DNA of 64,000 bases from Propionibacteriaceae bacterium (GTDB taxonomy: Bacteria > Actinomycetota > Actinomycetes > Propionibacteriales > Propionibacteriaceae). Location: contig JAFKJK010000015.1 of the NCBI GenBank assembly GCA_017306015.1, positions 48,068-112,067 on the forward strand, read 5' to 3'. The position numbers and the translations under genes are program-made. Each line of letters starts with the position of its first letter. Within the stretch, counting starts at the first letter, position 1. Of the stretch, positions 8,447 through 16,558 are shown in pieces. The notes under the pieces are model-generated. The model searched no databases. It saw only the letters and a list, made by a program, of their open reading frames with translations, and had not been told where the DNA came from.

Positions 8447-9190
8447 ATGGCCGATCGACCCTCGCTGGCCGGAGACGATCCGGCGGGCTACCAGGCGGCC
8501 GAGGCCGCGTCCGGGTCCCAGCAGGGACGGCTGAACGGCCTGCGCGCCGCCGTGCTCGGCGCGAACGACGGCATCGTGTCCACCGCGGGCATCGTCATCG
8601 GCGTCGCCGGGGCCACTCTCGACCCGTTCGCCATCCTGACCGCGGGGGTCGCCGGGCTCACCGCGGGCGCCCTGTCGATGGCGGTCGGGGAGTACGTGTC
8701 GGTGAGCGCGCAGCGGGACACCGAGAAGGCGCTGCTGGAGACCGAGCGCCGCGAACTGGCAGAGATGCCCGCCGAGGAACTCGCCGAGCTGGCCGGGCTG
8801 TACGAGCAGAAGGGACTCGACCCCGAGCTCGCGCTCGAGGTGGCCCGCCAGTTGCACGCCCACGACGCCCTGGCCGCCCACGCCGAGACCGAACTGGGGA
8901 TCAACCCCGACGAGCTGACCAGCCCCTGGGTCGCGGCCTTCTCGTCCGCGGTCTCGTTCACGACCGGCTCGGTGCTGCCGCTGCTGGCGATCGTGCTCGC
9001 GCCCGTCGCGATCAAGGTCCCGGTCACGGTCGCGGCGGTGGTCGCCGCCCTCGTCCTCACCGGCTACCTCAGCTCTCGCGCCGGTGGGACGCCGGCCGGC
9101 CGCGCGATCTTCCGGAACGTCGCCGGAGGCCTGCTGGCGATGGCCGTCACCTACGGGATCGGACGGCTCGTCGGCCTCGGCCTCGGCTGA
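8447..9190 (+). CDS. VIT1/CCC1-family Fe/Mn transporter
   Basis: A 247-residue protein of the vacuolar iron transporter family, which moves Fe2+ or Mn2+ out of the cytoplasm. The N-terminal signature LRAAVLGANDGIVSTAGIVIGVAGA and MAVGEYVSVSAQRD are seen, followed by an acidic middle region with repeated Glu (ETERRELAEMPAEELAEL, about 90-150) that in this family forms the cytosolic metal-binding bundle. Five hydrophobic segments are visible, as expected. The start at 8447 is chosen because AAGGAG lies at 8436-8440 with good spacing. Its nearness to an iron-box-controlled P-type ATPase suggests a metal-detoxification pair. Confidence 0.85.
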   Translation: MADRPSLAGDDPAGYQAAEAASGSQQGRLNGLRAAVLGANDGIVSTAGIVIGVAGATLDPFAILTAGVAGLTAGALSMAVGEYVSVSAQRDTEKALLETERRELAEMPAEELAELAGLYEQKGLDPELALEVARQLHAHDALAAHAETELGINPDELTSPWVAAFSSAVSFTTGSVLPLLAIVLAPVAIKVPVTVAAVVAALVLTGYLSSRAGGTPAGRAIFRNVAGGLLAMAVTYGIGRLVGLGLG

Positions 9191-9366
9191 GGCAGGCCGG
9201 GGCCTGACTCGCCGCGGCTCCACCTCCATCGAGACATTCTCGGCGGGGCGCCGACCGTGGCGGCAGAATTGCGAATCGTGGCCGGCGGGCTGCATTATCC
9301 GACAACCCCCCTCGGCACCCGGACAGGCCTTTGACAAGCTGAGACCCTAATCGTCGGCGATTTGGG

Positions 9367-9385
9367 GAAGGTTAGGCAAGCCTTA
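9367..9385 (+). promoter_or_regulatory. DtxR/IdeR-type iron box 1
   Basis: The 19 bases contain AGGTTAGGC, then AAGCCTTA, matching 14 of 19 positions of the consensus TTAGGTTAGGCTAACCTAA by hand alignment. It sits 65 bases upstream of the P-type ATPase start, next to a second copy 29 bases further on. DtxR/IdeR proteins bind such boxes when loaded with Fe2+. Confidence 0.65.
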
Positions 9386-9395
9386 TTCCACGGCC

Positions 9396-9414
9396 TCAGG
9401 TTAGGCATTCCTTC
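9396..9414 (+). promoter_or_regulatory. DtxR/IdeR-type iron box 2
   Basis: A second match (TCAGGTTAGGCATTCCTTC), 13 of 19 consensus positions, with the same AGGTTAGGC core as box 1. It lies 36 bases before the ATPase ATG. Two adjacent boxes raise confidence that this promoter responds to iron. Whether binding activates (iron-excess efflux) or represses cannot be told from sequence. Confidence 0.6.
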
Positions 9415-9450
9415 GTGGCAGCCATATTCGAATTCAGGGATGATCGGGGC

Positions 9451-11355
9451 ATGAGTTTCACGGACGGAATCCGGCGCTACCCGGTGGTCGCCGCGACCAT
9501 CGGCGTCGGGCTGGTGGGGCTGGCGCTGCTGGCGGCCGGGCAGACGACGACCTCCGCGTGGCTGGTGGGTGGCTACGCGCTCGCAGTCGCCGCCTGGCAG
9601 GCCGTCGGCATGGTCCGCGACCTCGTCCGCGGCAACTTCGGCCTGGACGTGCTCGCGGTCACCGCCATCGTCGCGACGATCCTGGTCGGCGACCACTGGG
9701 CCGCGCTGATCGTCGTGCTCATGCTCACCGGCGGCGAGGCTCTCGAGGACTACGCCAACGCCCGCGCGAACCGGGAGGTCTCCGCCCTGCTCGAACGCGC
9801 GCCGAGGTTCGCGCACCGCGTCGGCCCGGACGGAGCCCTCACCGAGGTTCCGATCAGCGAGATCGCCGTCGGCGACCTGGTGATGGTCCGTCCCGGCGAG
9901 GTCGTCCCGGTGGACGGGACGCTGGAGGGCGAGGCCGCCTCGTTCGACGAGTCGTCGATCACCGGCGAGCCGCTGCCGGTGGAACACGGACCCGGCGAGC
10001 AGGTGCTGTCGGGCTCGGTGAGCCAGCAGCGGGTCGCGCTCGTCCGCGCGTCCGCGACCGCAGCCGAGAGCCAGTACCAGCAGGTCATCGACCTCGTCCG
10101 GGCCGCTGCGGCGAGCAAGTCCCCGATCGTCCGCCTCGCCGACCGCTACGCCGTCCCGTTCACCCTGGTCTCGCTGGCCATCGCGGGGCTCGCCTGGGGG
10201 CTGTCCGGGGACCCCGTCCGGTTCGCCCAGGTGCTGGTCGTGGCCACGCCGTGCCCGCTGCTGATCGCTGCCCCGGTGGCGTTCCTCGCCGGCATGAGCC
10301 GCGCCGCCAGCGTCGGGGTGATCGTGAAGTCCGGCGGCGTGATGGAGACCCTCGCCCGCACGCGGACGGTGGCGCTCGACAAGACCGGCACCCTCACCCA
10401 CGGCCAGCCGGTGGTCGACGTCGTCGAGCCGGTGGACGGGGTCAGCGGCAGCGAACTGCTGCGGATCGCGGCCGCCGCGGAGGCCTTCTCCACCCACGTA
10501 CTGGCCCGGACGATCGTCGCGGCGGCCCGCCAGCGGCACCTGGACGTCCCGGCTGCGAGCGGCGTCGAGGAGACGACCGCGGCCGGTATGACGGCCGACG
10601 TGCTGGGACGGTTGGCCGCGGTCGGCAACGCCGCCCACGTGGAGCGCGTCACCGGCCACCGTCCGCCGGATCAGCCCGTGCTGCCGGGTCACATGGCCAT
10701 CCATGTCGGCACGGCCGACGGCTACCTCGGCCGGATCCTGGTCACCGACCAGGTCCGGGGCAACGCGCCCGCAACGCTGCACGCCCTGCGGAGCCTCGGC
10801 GTCCACGCCGTGACGATGCTCACCGGGGACGCGGCCGACACCGCGCGCCACGTCGCCGGCCAGCTCGGCATCGCCGACGTCCGCGCCGGCCTGCTGCCCG
10901 CGGACAAGGTGGCCCAGGTCGCGTCCGTGCCCGACCGCCCCGTCGCGATGGTCGGCGACGGAGTGAACGACGCGCCGGTCCTCGCCGCGGCCGACGTCGG
11001 CATCGCCATGGGCGCCCGCGGAGCCACCGCCGCGAGCGAGTCGGCCGACGTGGTGATCCTGCTGGACGACCTCAGCCGGGTCGCCACGAGCATCGCGATC
11101 GCTCAGCGGACGGTGCGGATCGCGCTGCAGGCGATCTGGCTCGGCATCGCGATCAGCGTCGCGCTGATGCTGGTCGCCGTCTGGGGCGTCCTGCCGGCGA
11201 TCGTCGGGGCAGCCCTCCAGGAACTGGTCGACCTCGCCGCGATCCTGACCGCGCTGCGCGCCGTCCGTCCCGGTCGGGCCGAGCGCGTGCTCGCGTCCGA
11301 ACTCAGCCCGGCCGAGGCCGAGCGGACACTCGCCGAGGCGTCGCTCGCGCACTGA
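9451..11355 (+). CDS. P1B-type metal-transporting ATPase with TPC membrane motif
   Basis: A 634-residue cation-pumping ATPase. It lacks an N-terminal metal-binding HMA domain and starts with two membrane segments. Visible motifs are the actuator ITGEP, the transmembrane TPCPLLIAAP, the phosphorylation site DKTGTLTHG, TGD and the hinge GDGVNDAP. An SHVLA-like HP motif appears as STHVLA. TPC rather than CPC or SPC places it outside the classical Cu and Zn/Cd groups; TPC-type pumps described elsewhere move Fe2+/Ni2+, and related CtpG-like proteins occur in actinobacteria. The two iron boxes upstream support an iron-linked role, possibly Fe2+ export. A GTG at 9415 is open but lies inside box 2, so ATG 9451 was chosen. 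Confidence 0.88.
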   Translation: MSFTDGIRRYPVVAATIGVGLVGLALLAAGQTTTSAWLVGGYALAVAAWQAVGMVRDLVRGNFGLDVLAVTAIVATILVGDHWAALIVVLMLTGGEALEDYANARANREVSALLERAPRFAHRVGPDGALTEVPISEIAVGDLVMVRPGEVVPVDGTLEGEAASFDESSITGEPLPVEHGPGEQVLSGSVSQQRVALVRASATAAESQYQQVIDLVRAAAASKSPIVRLADRYAVPFTLVSLAIAGLAWGLSGDPVRFAQVLVVATPCPLLIAAPVAFLAGMSRAASVGVIVKSGGVMETLARTRTVALDKTGTLTHGQPVVDVVEPVDGVSGSELLRIAAAAEAFSTHVLARTIVAAARQRHLDVPAASGVEETTAAGMTADVLGRLAAVGNAAHVERVTGHRPPDQPVLPGHMAIHVGTADGYLGRILVTDQVRGNAPATLHALRSLGVHAVTMLTGDAADTARHVAGQLGIADVRAGLLPADKVAQVASVPDRPVAMVGDGVNDAPVLAAADVGIAMGARGATAASESADVVILLDDLSRVATSIAIAQRTVRIALQAIWLGIAISVALMLVAVWGVLPAIVGAALQELVDLAAILTALRAVRPGRAERVLASELSPAEAERTLAEASLAH

Positions 11356-11359
11356 CTCC

Positions 11360-12484
11360 CTAGAGCGACCTGCGCAGGATCCCGGCGAAGTCGGACGCGC
11401 TCACCGGCACCGGATTGCCCTTGGTGCTGGACGCGTTCGCTGCGGCCTGGGCGACGGTCTCGATGCCGTCCGCGGTCAGGCCGAGGGAGGCCAGTCCGGC
11501 CACGCCCAGTTCGGCGGTGGTGGCCCTCCACCAGGCGAGTAGCGCGTCCGGGTCGCGGCGTCCGGTCAGCAGCTCGGCGGCCTCGGCGTACCGCTCCCGG
11601 ACGCGCGCGTCGCCGCGCTCGAGGTTGAACTCGCACACCGCCGCCATCACCGCCGCCGTGATCGCACCGTGCGGGGCGCCGAGGTATCCCCCGAGCGGCC
11701 CGGCGATGCCGTGGGCGGCCCCGAGCTTGCCGTTGGCAAGCGCCAGCCCGGACAGCAGCGAGCACAGGCTGACGTCGGTGCGCGCAGCCAGGTCGGAGCC
11801 GTCGGCGTAGGCGCGTCGCAGCCCGGAACCGGCCCGCCGGATGCCCTCCCGGCAGAAGCCGTCGACCAGCGGGTTCGCGGCCCACGAGACGAACGGCTCG
11901 ATGCACTGGACGAGGGCGTCCAGGCCGGCGTGGGCGGTGACGGCCGGCGGACAGCCGAGGGTGAGTTCCGGGTCGACGATCGCCACCCGGGCGAGCATCG
12001 ACGGCGAGCGCAGGCTCACCTTCACCCGATGCTCGACCGAGGTGACCACACCGTTGGCGGTCACCTCGGAGCCGGTCCCGGAGGTGGTGGGCAGCGCGAC
12101 GAAGGGCAGGCACGGCACCGCGAGCGGCTTGCCCGCCCCGATCACCTCGGCGTAGTCCAGCGGGTCGCCAGCGTTGGTGACCAGCGCTGCGACGATCTTG
12201 GCCGCGTCCAGCACTGCTCCCCCGCCGAGCCCGACCACCACGTCCGCGCCGTGGTCGCGCGCCGCCTGCGCCCCGGCCCGGACGACGTCCATGGTGGGTT
12301 CACCGCTGACGGCGAACGTCGCCGCGCCGTCCAGCCGGTCGATCAGGTCGGCGTGGCGGCCCGGATTCGAGCCCGTGCAGACGAACGGACGCGAGCCGAG
12401 CCCGGCCACGACGGCGGGCAGTTCGGAGCTGGCGCCCGGCCCGAAGGAGATCCGGCCGGCGGTCGCGAACGCGAAGGAGGTCAC
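11360..12484 (-). CDS. Iron-containing alcohol dehydrogenase family protein in ars operon
   Basis: A 374-residue member of the group III (iron-type) alcohol dehydrogenase/maleylacetate reductase family. The NAD(P)-binding part shows GLGGGAVLDAAK and LPTTSGTGSEVT. The metal-binding side has the expected spaced residues: Asp/His in TAHAGLDALVQCIE, then NGKLGAAHGIAGPLGG and LGAPHGA. The length is normal. Its GTG overlaps the arsM stop by 4 bases (GTGA), so it is co-translated with the arsenic methyltransferase. The substrate is unknown. It ends 5 bases from the end of the convergent ATPase gene, with no room for a terminator between them. Confidence 0.85.
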   Translation of the reverse strand: MTSFAFATAGRISFGPGASSELPAVVAGLGSRPFVCTGSNPGRHADLIDRLDGAATFAVSGEPTMDVVRAGAQAARDHGADVVVGLGGGAVLDAAKIVAALVTNAGDPLDYAEVIGAGKPLAVPCLPFVALPTTSGTGSEVTANGVVTSVEHRVKVSLRSPSMLARVAIVDPELTLGCPPAVTAHAGLDALVQCIEPFVSWAANPLVDGFCREGIRRAGSGLRRAYADGSDLAARTDVSLCSLLSGLALANGKLGAAHGIAGPLGGYLGAPHGAITAAVMAAVCEFNLERGDARVRERYAEAAELLTGRRDPDALLAWWRATTAELGVAGLASLGLTADGIETVAQAAANASSTKGNPVPVSASDFAGILRRSL

Positions 12485-13329
12485 GTCCGCAAGTCTGCCT
12501 TGTCCGCCCGGATGAACGCGCTGGCGAATGCTCCCCGCAGGACGGCGACGGCCGCTTCGGGGGCCCCGCCACCCGGCAGCGACTCGGGGTCGAGGTCGTC
12601 CGCCATGTCGGCGAGGTCCTCGTCGGTGAAGGTGCGGGTCACCTGGACCGTCGGGTTGGTGAAGCCGGCTGCGTGGAGCTTCGCGACGTAGTCGGCGTCG
12701 AGAAGCGCGCCGGAGATGCAGCCGGTCCACAGCCCGACCACCGTCATCCACTCCGGCGGCAGCGGACGCAGCAGCACGATGTCGGACACCGCGAACCGGC
12801 CGCCGGGACGCAGCACCCGGTGGGCCTCGGCCAGCACCGTGTCCTTGTCGGTGGACAGGTTGATCACGCAGTTGGAGATGACCACGTCCACAGAGGCGTC
12901 CGGCAGCGGCACGTCCTCGATGGTGCCCTTGATGAACCGGGCGTTCGCGATGCCCGCCTCGGCCTTGTTCCGCTCGGCCAGGGCCAGCATCTCGTCGGTC
13001 ATGTCGAGCCCGTAGGCGACCCCGTCCGGAGCCACCCTGGTCGCCGACAGCAGGACGTCCAGGCCACCCCCGGAGCCCAGGTCCAGCACGTCCTGACCCG
13101 GTGCGAGGCCGATCAGGGCCGTCGGGTTCCCGCAGCCCAGGGACGCCGCCAGCGCCGTCGCCGAGGGGGTCGCCGTGCCGGCGTACAGGTCGGACGACAC
13201 CGGGTCCACCGCCTCCCCGCAACACCCCACGGGCCCGCAACACGACCCGCCACCGGACTCCAGCACGGTCAGGGCCGCAGCCGCGTAGCGCTGCCGGACG
13301 GCCTCCCGCAGGTCTGTCTGTTCTGTCAT
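12481..13329 (-). CDS. arsM: Arsenite S-adenosylmethionine methyltransferase
   Basis: A 282-residue methyltransferase that adds methyl groups to As(III). It has a Cys-rich N-terminus (SGGGSCCGPVGCCG, about residues 25-40). The SAM motif I is VLDLGSGGGLDVLLSA. The conserved arsenic-binding Cys lie in SNCVINLS and in GLWTGCISGAL. All are standard for ArsM. The start ATG 13329 follows AAGGTGAG; GTG 13338 is the alternative. It is transcribed divergently from arsR across a perfect inverted repeat and is followed by an overlapping dehydrogenase gene. Confidence 0.93.
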   Translation of the reverse strand: MTEQTDLREAVRQRYAAAALTVLESGGGSCCGPVGCCGEAVDPVSSDLYAGTATPSATALAASLGCGNPTALIGLAPGQDVLDLGSGGGLDVLLSATRVAPDGVAYGLDMTDEMLALAERNKAEAGIANARFIKGTIEDVPLPDASVDVVISNCVINLSTDKDTVLAEAHRVLRPGGRFAVSDIVLLRPLPPEWMTVVGLWTGCISGALLDADYVAKLHAAGFTNPTVQVTRTFTDEDLADMADDLDPESLPGGGAPEAAVAVLRGAFASAFIRADKADLRT

Positions 13330-13354
13330 CGCACTCACCTTGGATCGACACTCT

Positions 13355-13384
13355 TCGAAACAGCATCCTTCCCCGCTGTTTCGA
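13355..13384. promoter_or_regulatory. ArsR operator, perfect 10-bp inverted repeat
   Basis: TCGAAACAGC at 13355-13364 and its exact reverse complement GCTGTTTCGA at 13375-13384 are separated by 10 bases. The site is centred between the divergent arsM and arsR starts, 20 bases from arsR. A dimeric ArsR bound here would control both transcripts. Confidence 0.8.
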
Positions 13385-13403
13385 CATGTGTCAAGATAGG
13401 GCC

Positions 13404-13748
13404 GTGAAGGAGTTGCCCACCGTGCCGGCGAGCACCTGCTGCGGGCTGGCCAGCGCCGGGATGGACGCGGCCGAGGCGGAGCGGATCGCGCCCATGTTCA
13501 AGGCCCTCGGCGACCCCGTCCGGCTCCGGCTCGCCGCCCTCATCGCCGGCCAGGACGAGATCTGCGTGTGCAACCTCACCCCCCACTTCGCCCTGTCCGG
13601 ACCCACCATCAGCCACCACTTGAAGGTCCTCCGCGAGGCCGGCCTCATCGACGGTGAGCGCCGCGGCACCTGGGTCTACTACTGGATCAAGCCGGACGCA
13701 CTCCAGGCGCTGGCAAGCCTGCTCCAGCCCGTGCCGGTGACGGCCTGA
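13404..13748 (+). CDS. arsR: ArsR-family arsenic-responsive repressor
   Basis: A 114-residue winged-helix repressor. The recognition region is PTISHHLKVLREAGLI. The metalloid-binding pair is EICVCNL, the classical ArsR Cys-x-Cys in helix 3. A further Cys pair (STCCGL) sits at the N-terminus, as in three-Cys As(III) sensors of actinobacteria. The GTG start at 13404 follows GATAGGG; ATG at 13386 is open but has no ribosome-binding site. It represses arsM and itself through the inverted repeat at 13355. No arsenite efflux gene (acr3/arsB) or arsC is seen in the window. Confidence 0.9.
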   Translation: MKELPTVPASTCCGLASAGMDAAEAERIAPMFKALGDPVRLRLAALIAGQDEICVCNLTPHFALSGPTISHHLKVLREAGLIDGERRGTWVYYWIKPDALQALASLLQPVPVTA

Positions 13749-13780
13749 GGGAACGTGCGAGGGGTCGATCCACCAGATAG

Positions 13781-13816
13781 TGGACCGAAATCGCCGACAT
13801 CGGCGATTTCAGTCCA
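13781..13816. terminator. Strong hairpin between convergent genes
   Basis: The arms TGGACCGAAATCGCCG (13781-13796) and CGGCGATTTCAGTCCA (13801-13816) pair with one mismatch around a 4-base ACAT loop. The hairpin lies 32 bases after arsR and 25 before the end of the convergent kinase gene, so it probably stops transcription from both sides. There is no long T-run, which is usual in actinobacteria. Confidence 0.7.
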
Positions 13817-13841
13817 GTTTGAGCGTGGAGGGGCCGTCTGG

Positions 13842-14465
13842 CTAGGAGGCGTCGGGCCGCCCCGGCTCCGCGGCGAGTCTGGCGAAGGCCGTCCCGGGCG
13901 GGCCCCCGGCGAGTCGGTCCGAGATCAGCGCGGCGCATTCAGACGGGCTGGCCAGTGAGGTGTCGACCTCCAGGTCGTAGCGGTGGGAACGGTGGACGGC
14001 GTCCTGCCAGCGGCGCACGGGCGGCGGAACGGAGCCGTCCGGCTCGTAGCCCGAGCCCCAGGTCTCGATCCGCCGGGTCATGACGACCTCGACCGGGCAG
14101 CGCACTCCGACGAACAGGACGGGCAGGTCGCCGACCACCCGCGCGCAGGCCGGCAGGATGCCCAGCGGACGGGAGTAGTCGTCGTGGTGGTTCGCGTCGA
14201 CGACAACGTTCACCCCGAGGCGGCTGTGGGCGGCGATGGACGCGTACAGCGCCAGGTAGAGCGTCCTGACCAGGGGTTCCAGGTCAGGTCGCTCTCCGCC
14301 GGGCCGCAGCCCGATGCCCGGCTGGAACCGCTCCGGCGTCGCCTCCATGAAGCTGTCGACGCCGAGGTTGAGCCAGACCCCGTCGAACGTGTCCTGGATC
14401 TTCCTGGCGATGCTCGACTTGCCCGCCCGAGGCGTCCCGTTGAGGACGATGATCTGCCCGGCCAC
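13842..14465 (-). CDS. Chloramphenicol phosphotransferase-like kinase
   Basis: A 207-residue P-loop kinase resembling Streptomyces venezuelae chloramphenicol 3-O-phosphotransferase in the order of its motifs. The P-loop is LNGTPRAGKSS (8-18). GVDSF near residue 35 carries the Asp that acts as catalytic base in that enzyme. LFVGVRCPVEV and YDLEVDTS near 165 complete the pattern. Family members often act on substrates other than chloramphenicol, and the target here is unknown. It stands alone, convergent with arsR and divergent from the polymerase gene. Confidence 0.75.
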   Translation of the reverse strand: MAGQIIVLNGTPRAGKSSIARKIQDTFDGVWLNLGVDSFMEATPERFQPGIGLRPGGERPDLEPLVRTLYLALYASIAAHSRLGVNVVVDANHHDDYSRPLGILPACARVVGDLPVLFVGVRCPVEVVMTRRIETWGSGYEPDGSVPPPVRRWQDAVHRSHRYDLEVDTSLASPSECAALISDRLAGGPPGTAFARLAAEPGRPDAS

Positions 14466-14546
14466 CTGCGTCCCTCCTCACCATCAGCAGTACCCCGCAC
14501 GACTTTCCCATGTCGCCGGCGCGCCCGGCCGGGTACCTTGGCCGAC

Positions 14547-15479
14547 ATGACGGACGCAGCGCCGGTCGAACTCCAGGTCGGGACCAGGACGGTCCGGCTG
14601 AGCAGCCCGGACCGGGTCTACTTCCCCGCCCACGGCTGGACGAAGCTCGACCTGGCCAACTACTACCTCGCCGTCGGGGACGGCATCGTCCGGGCGCTGC
14701 GGGAGCGTCCCTGCATGCTGCACCGGTTCCCGTCCGGTCTGGCCGGCGAGAAGGTGCACCAGAAGCGGCTGCCGGCCGGCGCGCCGCCGTGGGTGGAGAC
14801 CGTCGAGGTCTACTTCCCGCGCTTCGGCCGGACGGCGGACGAACTGTGCGTGACCGAGCTGGCCTCGGTGATCTGGGCGGTGCAGATGGCCACCGTGGAG
14901 TTCCACCCCTGGAACTCGCGGCGGGCGGACGTGGAGAAGCCCGACGAATGGCGGATCGACCTCGACCCGATGCCGAAGGCCGGTTTCGAGCGCGTCCGCA
15001 GGGTCGCGGCGGTCGCCAGGGACGTCCTGGACGACCTCGGCATCGCCGGCTTCCCGAAGACGTCGGGAGGCAACGGGCTGCACATCTACGTCCGGATCGT
15101 GCCCGAGTGGGGGTTCGGCGAGGTGCGCCGGGCGGCGCTGGCCTTCGCCCGCGAGGTCGAACGCCGGGCACCGGACGACGTCACCACCACCTGGTGGCGC
15201 AAGGACCGCGACCCGGAGCACGTCTTCGTCGACTTCAACCAGAACGCGCGCGACCACACCATCGCCAGCGCCTGGTCGGTGCGCGGCGTCCCCGACGGAA
15301 CCGTCTCGACGCCCTTCTTCTGGGACGAACTGGACGCGATCGAACCCCGCGAACTCACCCTGGCCACCGTCCCGGCCCGGTTCGCGAAGTCGGGCGACCC
15401 ACACGCCACGATCGACGACGTTGCGCACCGCCTCGACACGCTGCTGGAGTGGGCCGACCGGGACGGCCTGCCGGAGTAG
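14547..15479 (+). CDS. Stand-alone LigD-type polymerase domain (primase-polymerase)
   Basis: A 310-residue protein equal to the polymerase domain of LigD, a member of the archaeo-eukaryotic primase superfamily that adds (ribo)nucleotides at DNA ends. Visible motifs are the metal-binding RIDLDPMP near residue 130, KTSGGNGLHIYVRI near 170 and VFVDFNQNARDHT near 225. The N-terminal start MTDAAPVELQVG fits the family. There is no ligase or nuclease domain and no ku gene nearby, so it is like the free-standing PolD1/PolD2 proteins of mycobacteria. It is followed by a gene remnant. Confidence 0.88.
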   Translation: MTDAAPVELQVGTRTVRLSSPDRVYFPAHGWTKLDLANYYLAVGDGIVRALRERPCMLHRFPSGLAGEKVHQKRLPAGAPPWVETVEVYFPRFGRTADELCVTELASVIWAVQMATVEFHPWNSRRADVEKPDEWRIDLDPMPKAGFERVRRVAAVARDVLDDLGIAGFPKTSGGNGLHIYVRIVPEWGFGEVRRAALAFAREVERRAPDDVTTTWWRKDRDPEHVFVDFNQNARDHTIASAWSVRGVPDGTVSTPFFWDELDAIEPRELTLATVPARFAKSGDPHATIDDVAHRLDTLLEWADRDGLPE

Positions 15480-15483
15480 CGGG

Positions 15484-15696
15484 GCCGGCGCCGGCGGCAA
15501 CACCGAGCAGCTGGTCGGACACCTGAACCGGGCGCTCGCCAACGGCCTGTCCGAGACCGAGTTGGTCGAAGCCATCACCCATCTCGCCTTCTATGCCGGC
15601 TGGCCCAAGGCCATGTCCGCCATTCCCGTGGCGCGGCGGGTGTTCGCCGAACGGCACGCGGCGGCATCCGGCGCGGGGGCGGATCAGGCCGACTGA
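15484..15696 (+). pseudogene. Carboxymuconolactone decarboxylase family remnant (C-terminal half)
   Basis: About 70 codons encode the C-terminal half of a carboxymuconolactone decarboxylase/AhpD-fold protein: HLNRALANGLSETELVE, ITHLAFYAGWPKAMSA and VARRVFAE are typical. The N-terminal half and the usual start are missing, because the polymerase gene ends at 15479 just before it in another frame. Only an internal start could express it. The family similarity begins right at the gene junction, so a deletion fused the two. Confidence 0.75.
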
Positions 15697-15813
15697 GCCC
15701 CCGGTACCAGCGCTGAGTGACCCGTTCGCTGCACCAGTGCTCGAGAACGGCCTGACTCGGGACGTCCTGAGCGTCTGATGCCGCAGTTGTGTCGCCCTCC
15801 TCGGCTGACCCGG

Positions 15814-16557
15814 CTATGCGCTGTGCGGCCCACCGATGGCGACGCCGGTGTGGGCGGCGAGCGCAGCCAGGAGTTGGTCCTGGAAGCGGAGGTCGTGGAC
15901 GGCGGCGTGCGGCTGGGCCCGCCGCTGATGGTGCCAGTAGCCGCCGCTGGTGTGGGCGTTGGGATCGTCGCTGGTGGCGAGCCATTCCTGGGTGAGGTGG
16001 CCGAGGCGGAGGTCGTCGGGCGCGCCCGGGCCGCCCATCCGGGTGGGCACCCAGCCAGGGTCGACGGCGTTGCTGAGCACACCGGGCCACAGCCGCGCGA
16101 CCGCAGCCGCGAGCGTGGTCAGGAACAACTTGCTGTCGGAGTACGACCGGGACGGCCGGCGTCCCGACCAGTCCACGCCGTCGATGTCGGCGCGTCCCCC
16201 GCGGTGCATGCCGCTGCTGAGGTACACCAGCCGGTCCGGACGCTCCATCGTGGCGGTGAGCAGGTAGGGGGCGACCACGTTGACCGGCAGCACCGCCGAC
16301 CCGGAATGGACGCCGGCATTGTGGATGACGGCATCCATCCGTCCCAGCGCGTTGGCCTGGTCGGCAACGGCACGGGTCTGATCGAGGTCGGCCAGGTCGC
16401 CGACCAGCACCTGCGCACCGGACGCGACCAGGTCGGCGACGGCGTCGAGCCGGCTGTCGTTGCGGACGTGCAGCACGACCTCGTGGCCGGCGTCGAGCAG
16501 GCCGGCGGCGGCGAGCCGGCCCAGCCCGTCCGCGGAGCCGGTGACCAGGACTCGCAT
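15814..16557 (-). CDS. Short-chain dehydrogenase/reductase
   Basis: A 247-residue SDR. The N-terminal cofactor motif is TGSADGLGR and the structural motif is HNAGV. The active site shows Ser in YLSSGMH and Tyr-x-x-x-Lys as YSDSK. The insertion and C-terminal sequence (LSNAVDPGWVPTRMGG, GGYWHHQ) resemble SDRs acting near dehydratases or quinones. It starts one base after the stop of the MmyB-type regulator, so the two are co-transcribed and it probably belongs to that regulator's regulon. Confidence 0.85.
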   Translation of the reverse strand: MRVLVTGSADGLGRLAAAGLLDAGHEVVLHVRNDSRLDAVADLVASGAQVLVGDLADLDQTRAVADQANALGRMDAVIHNAGVHSGSAVLPVNVVAPYLLTATMERPDRLVYLSSGMHRGGRADIDGVDWSGRRPSRSYSDSKLFLTTLAAAVARLWPGVLSNAVDPGWVPTRMGGPGAPDDLRLGHLTQEWLATSDDPNAHTSGGYWHHQRRAQPHAAVHDLRFQDQLLAALAAHTGVAIGGPHSA

Positions 16558-16558
16558 C

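Noticed and set aside
14547..15479. Non-homologous end-joining operon
   Set aside because: Only the polymerase domain is present; no ku or ligase gene lies in the window.
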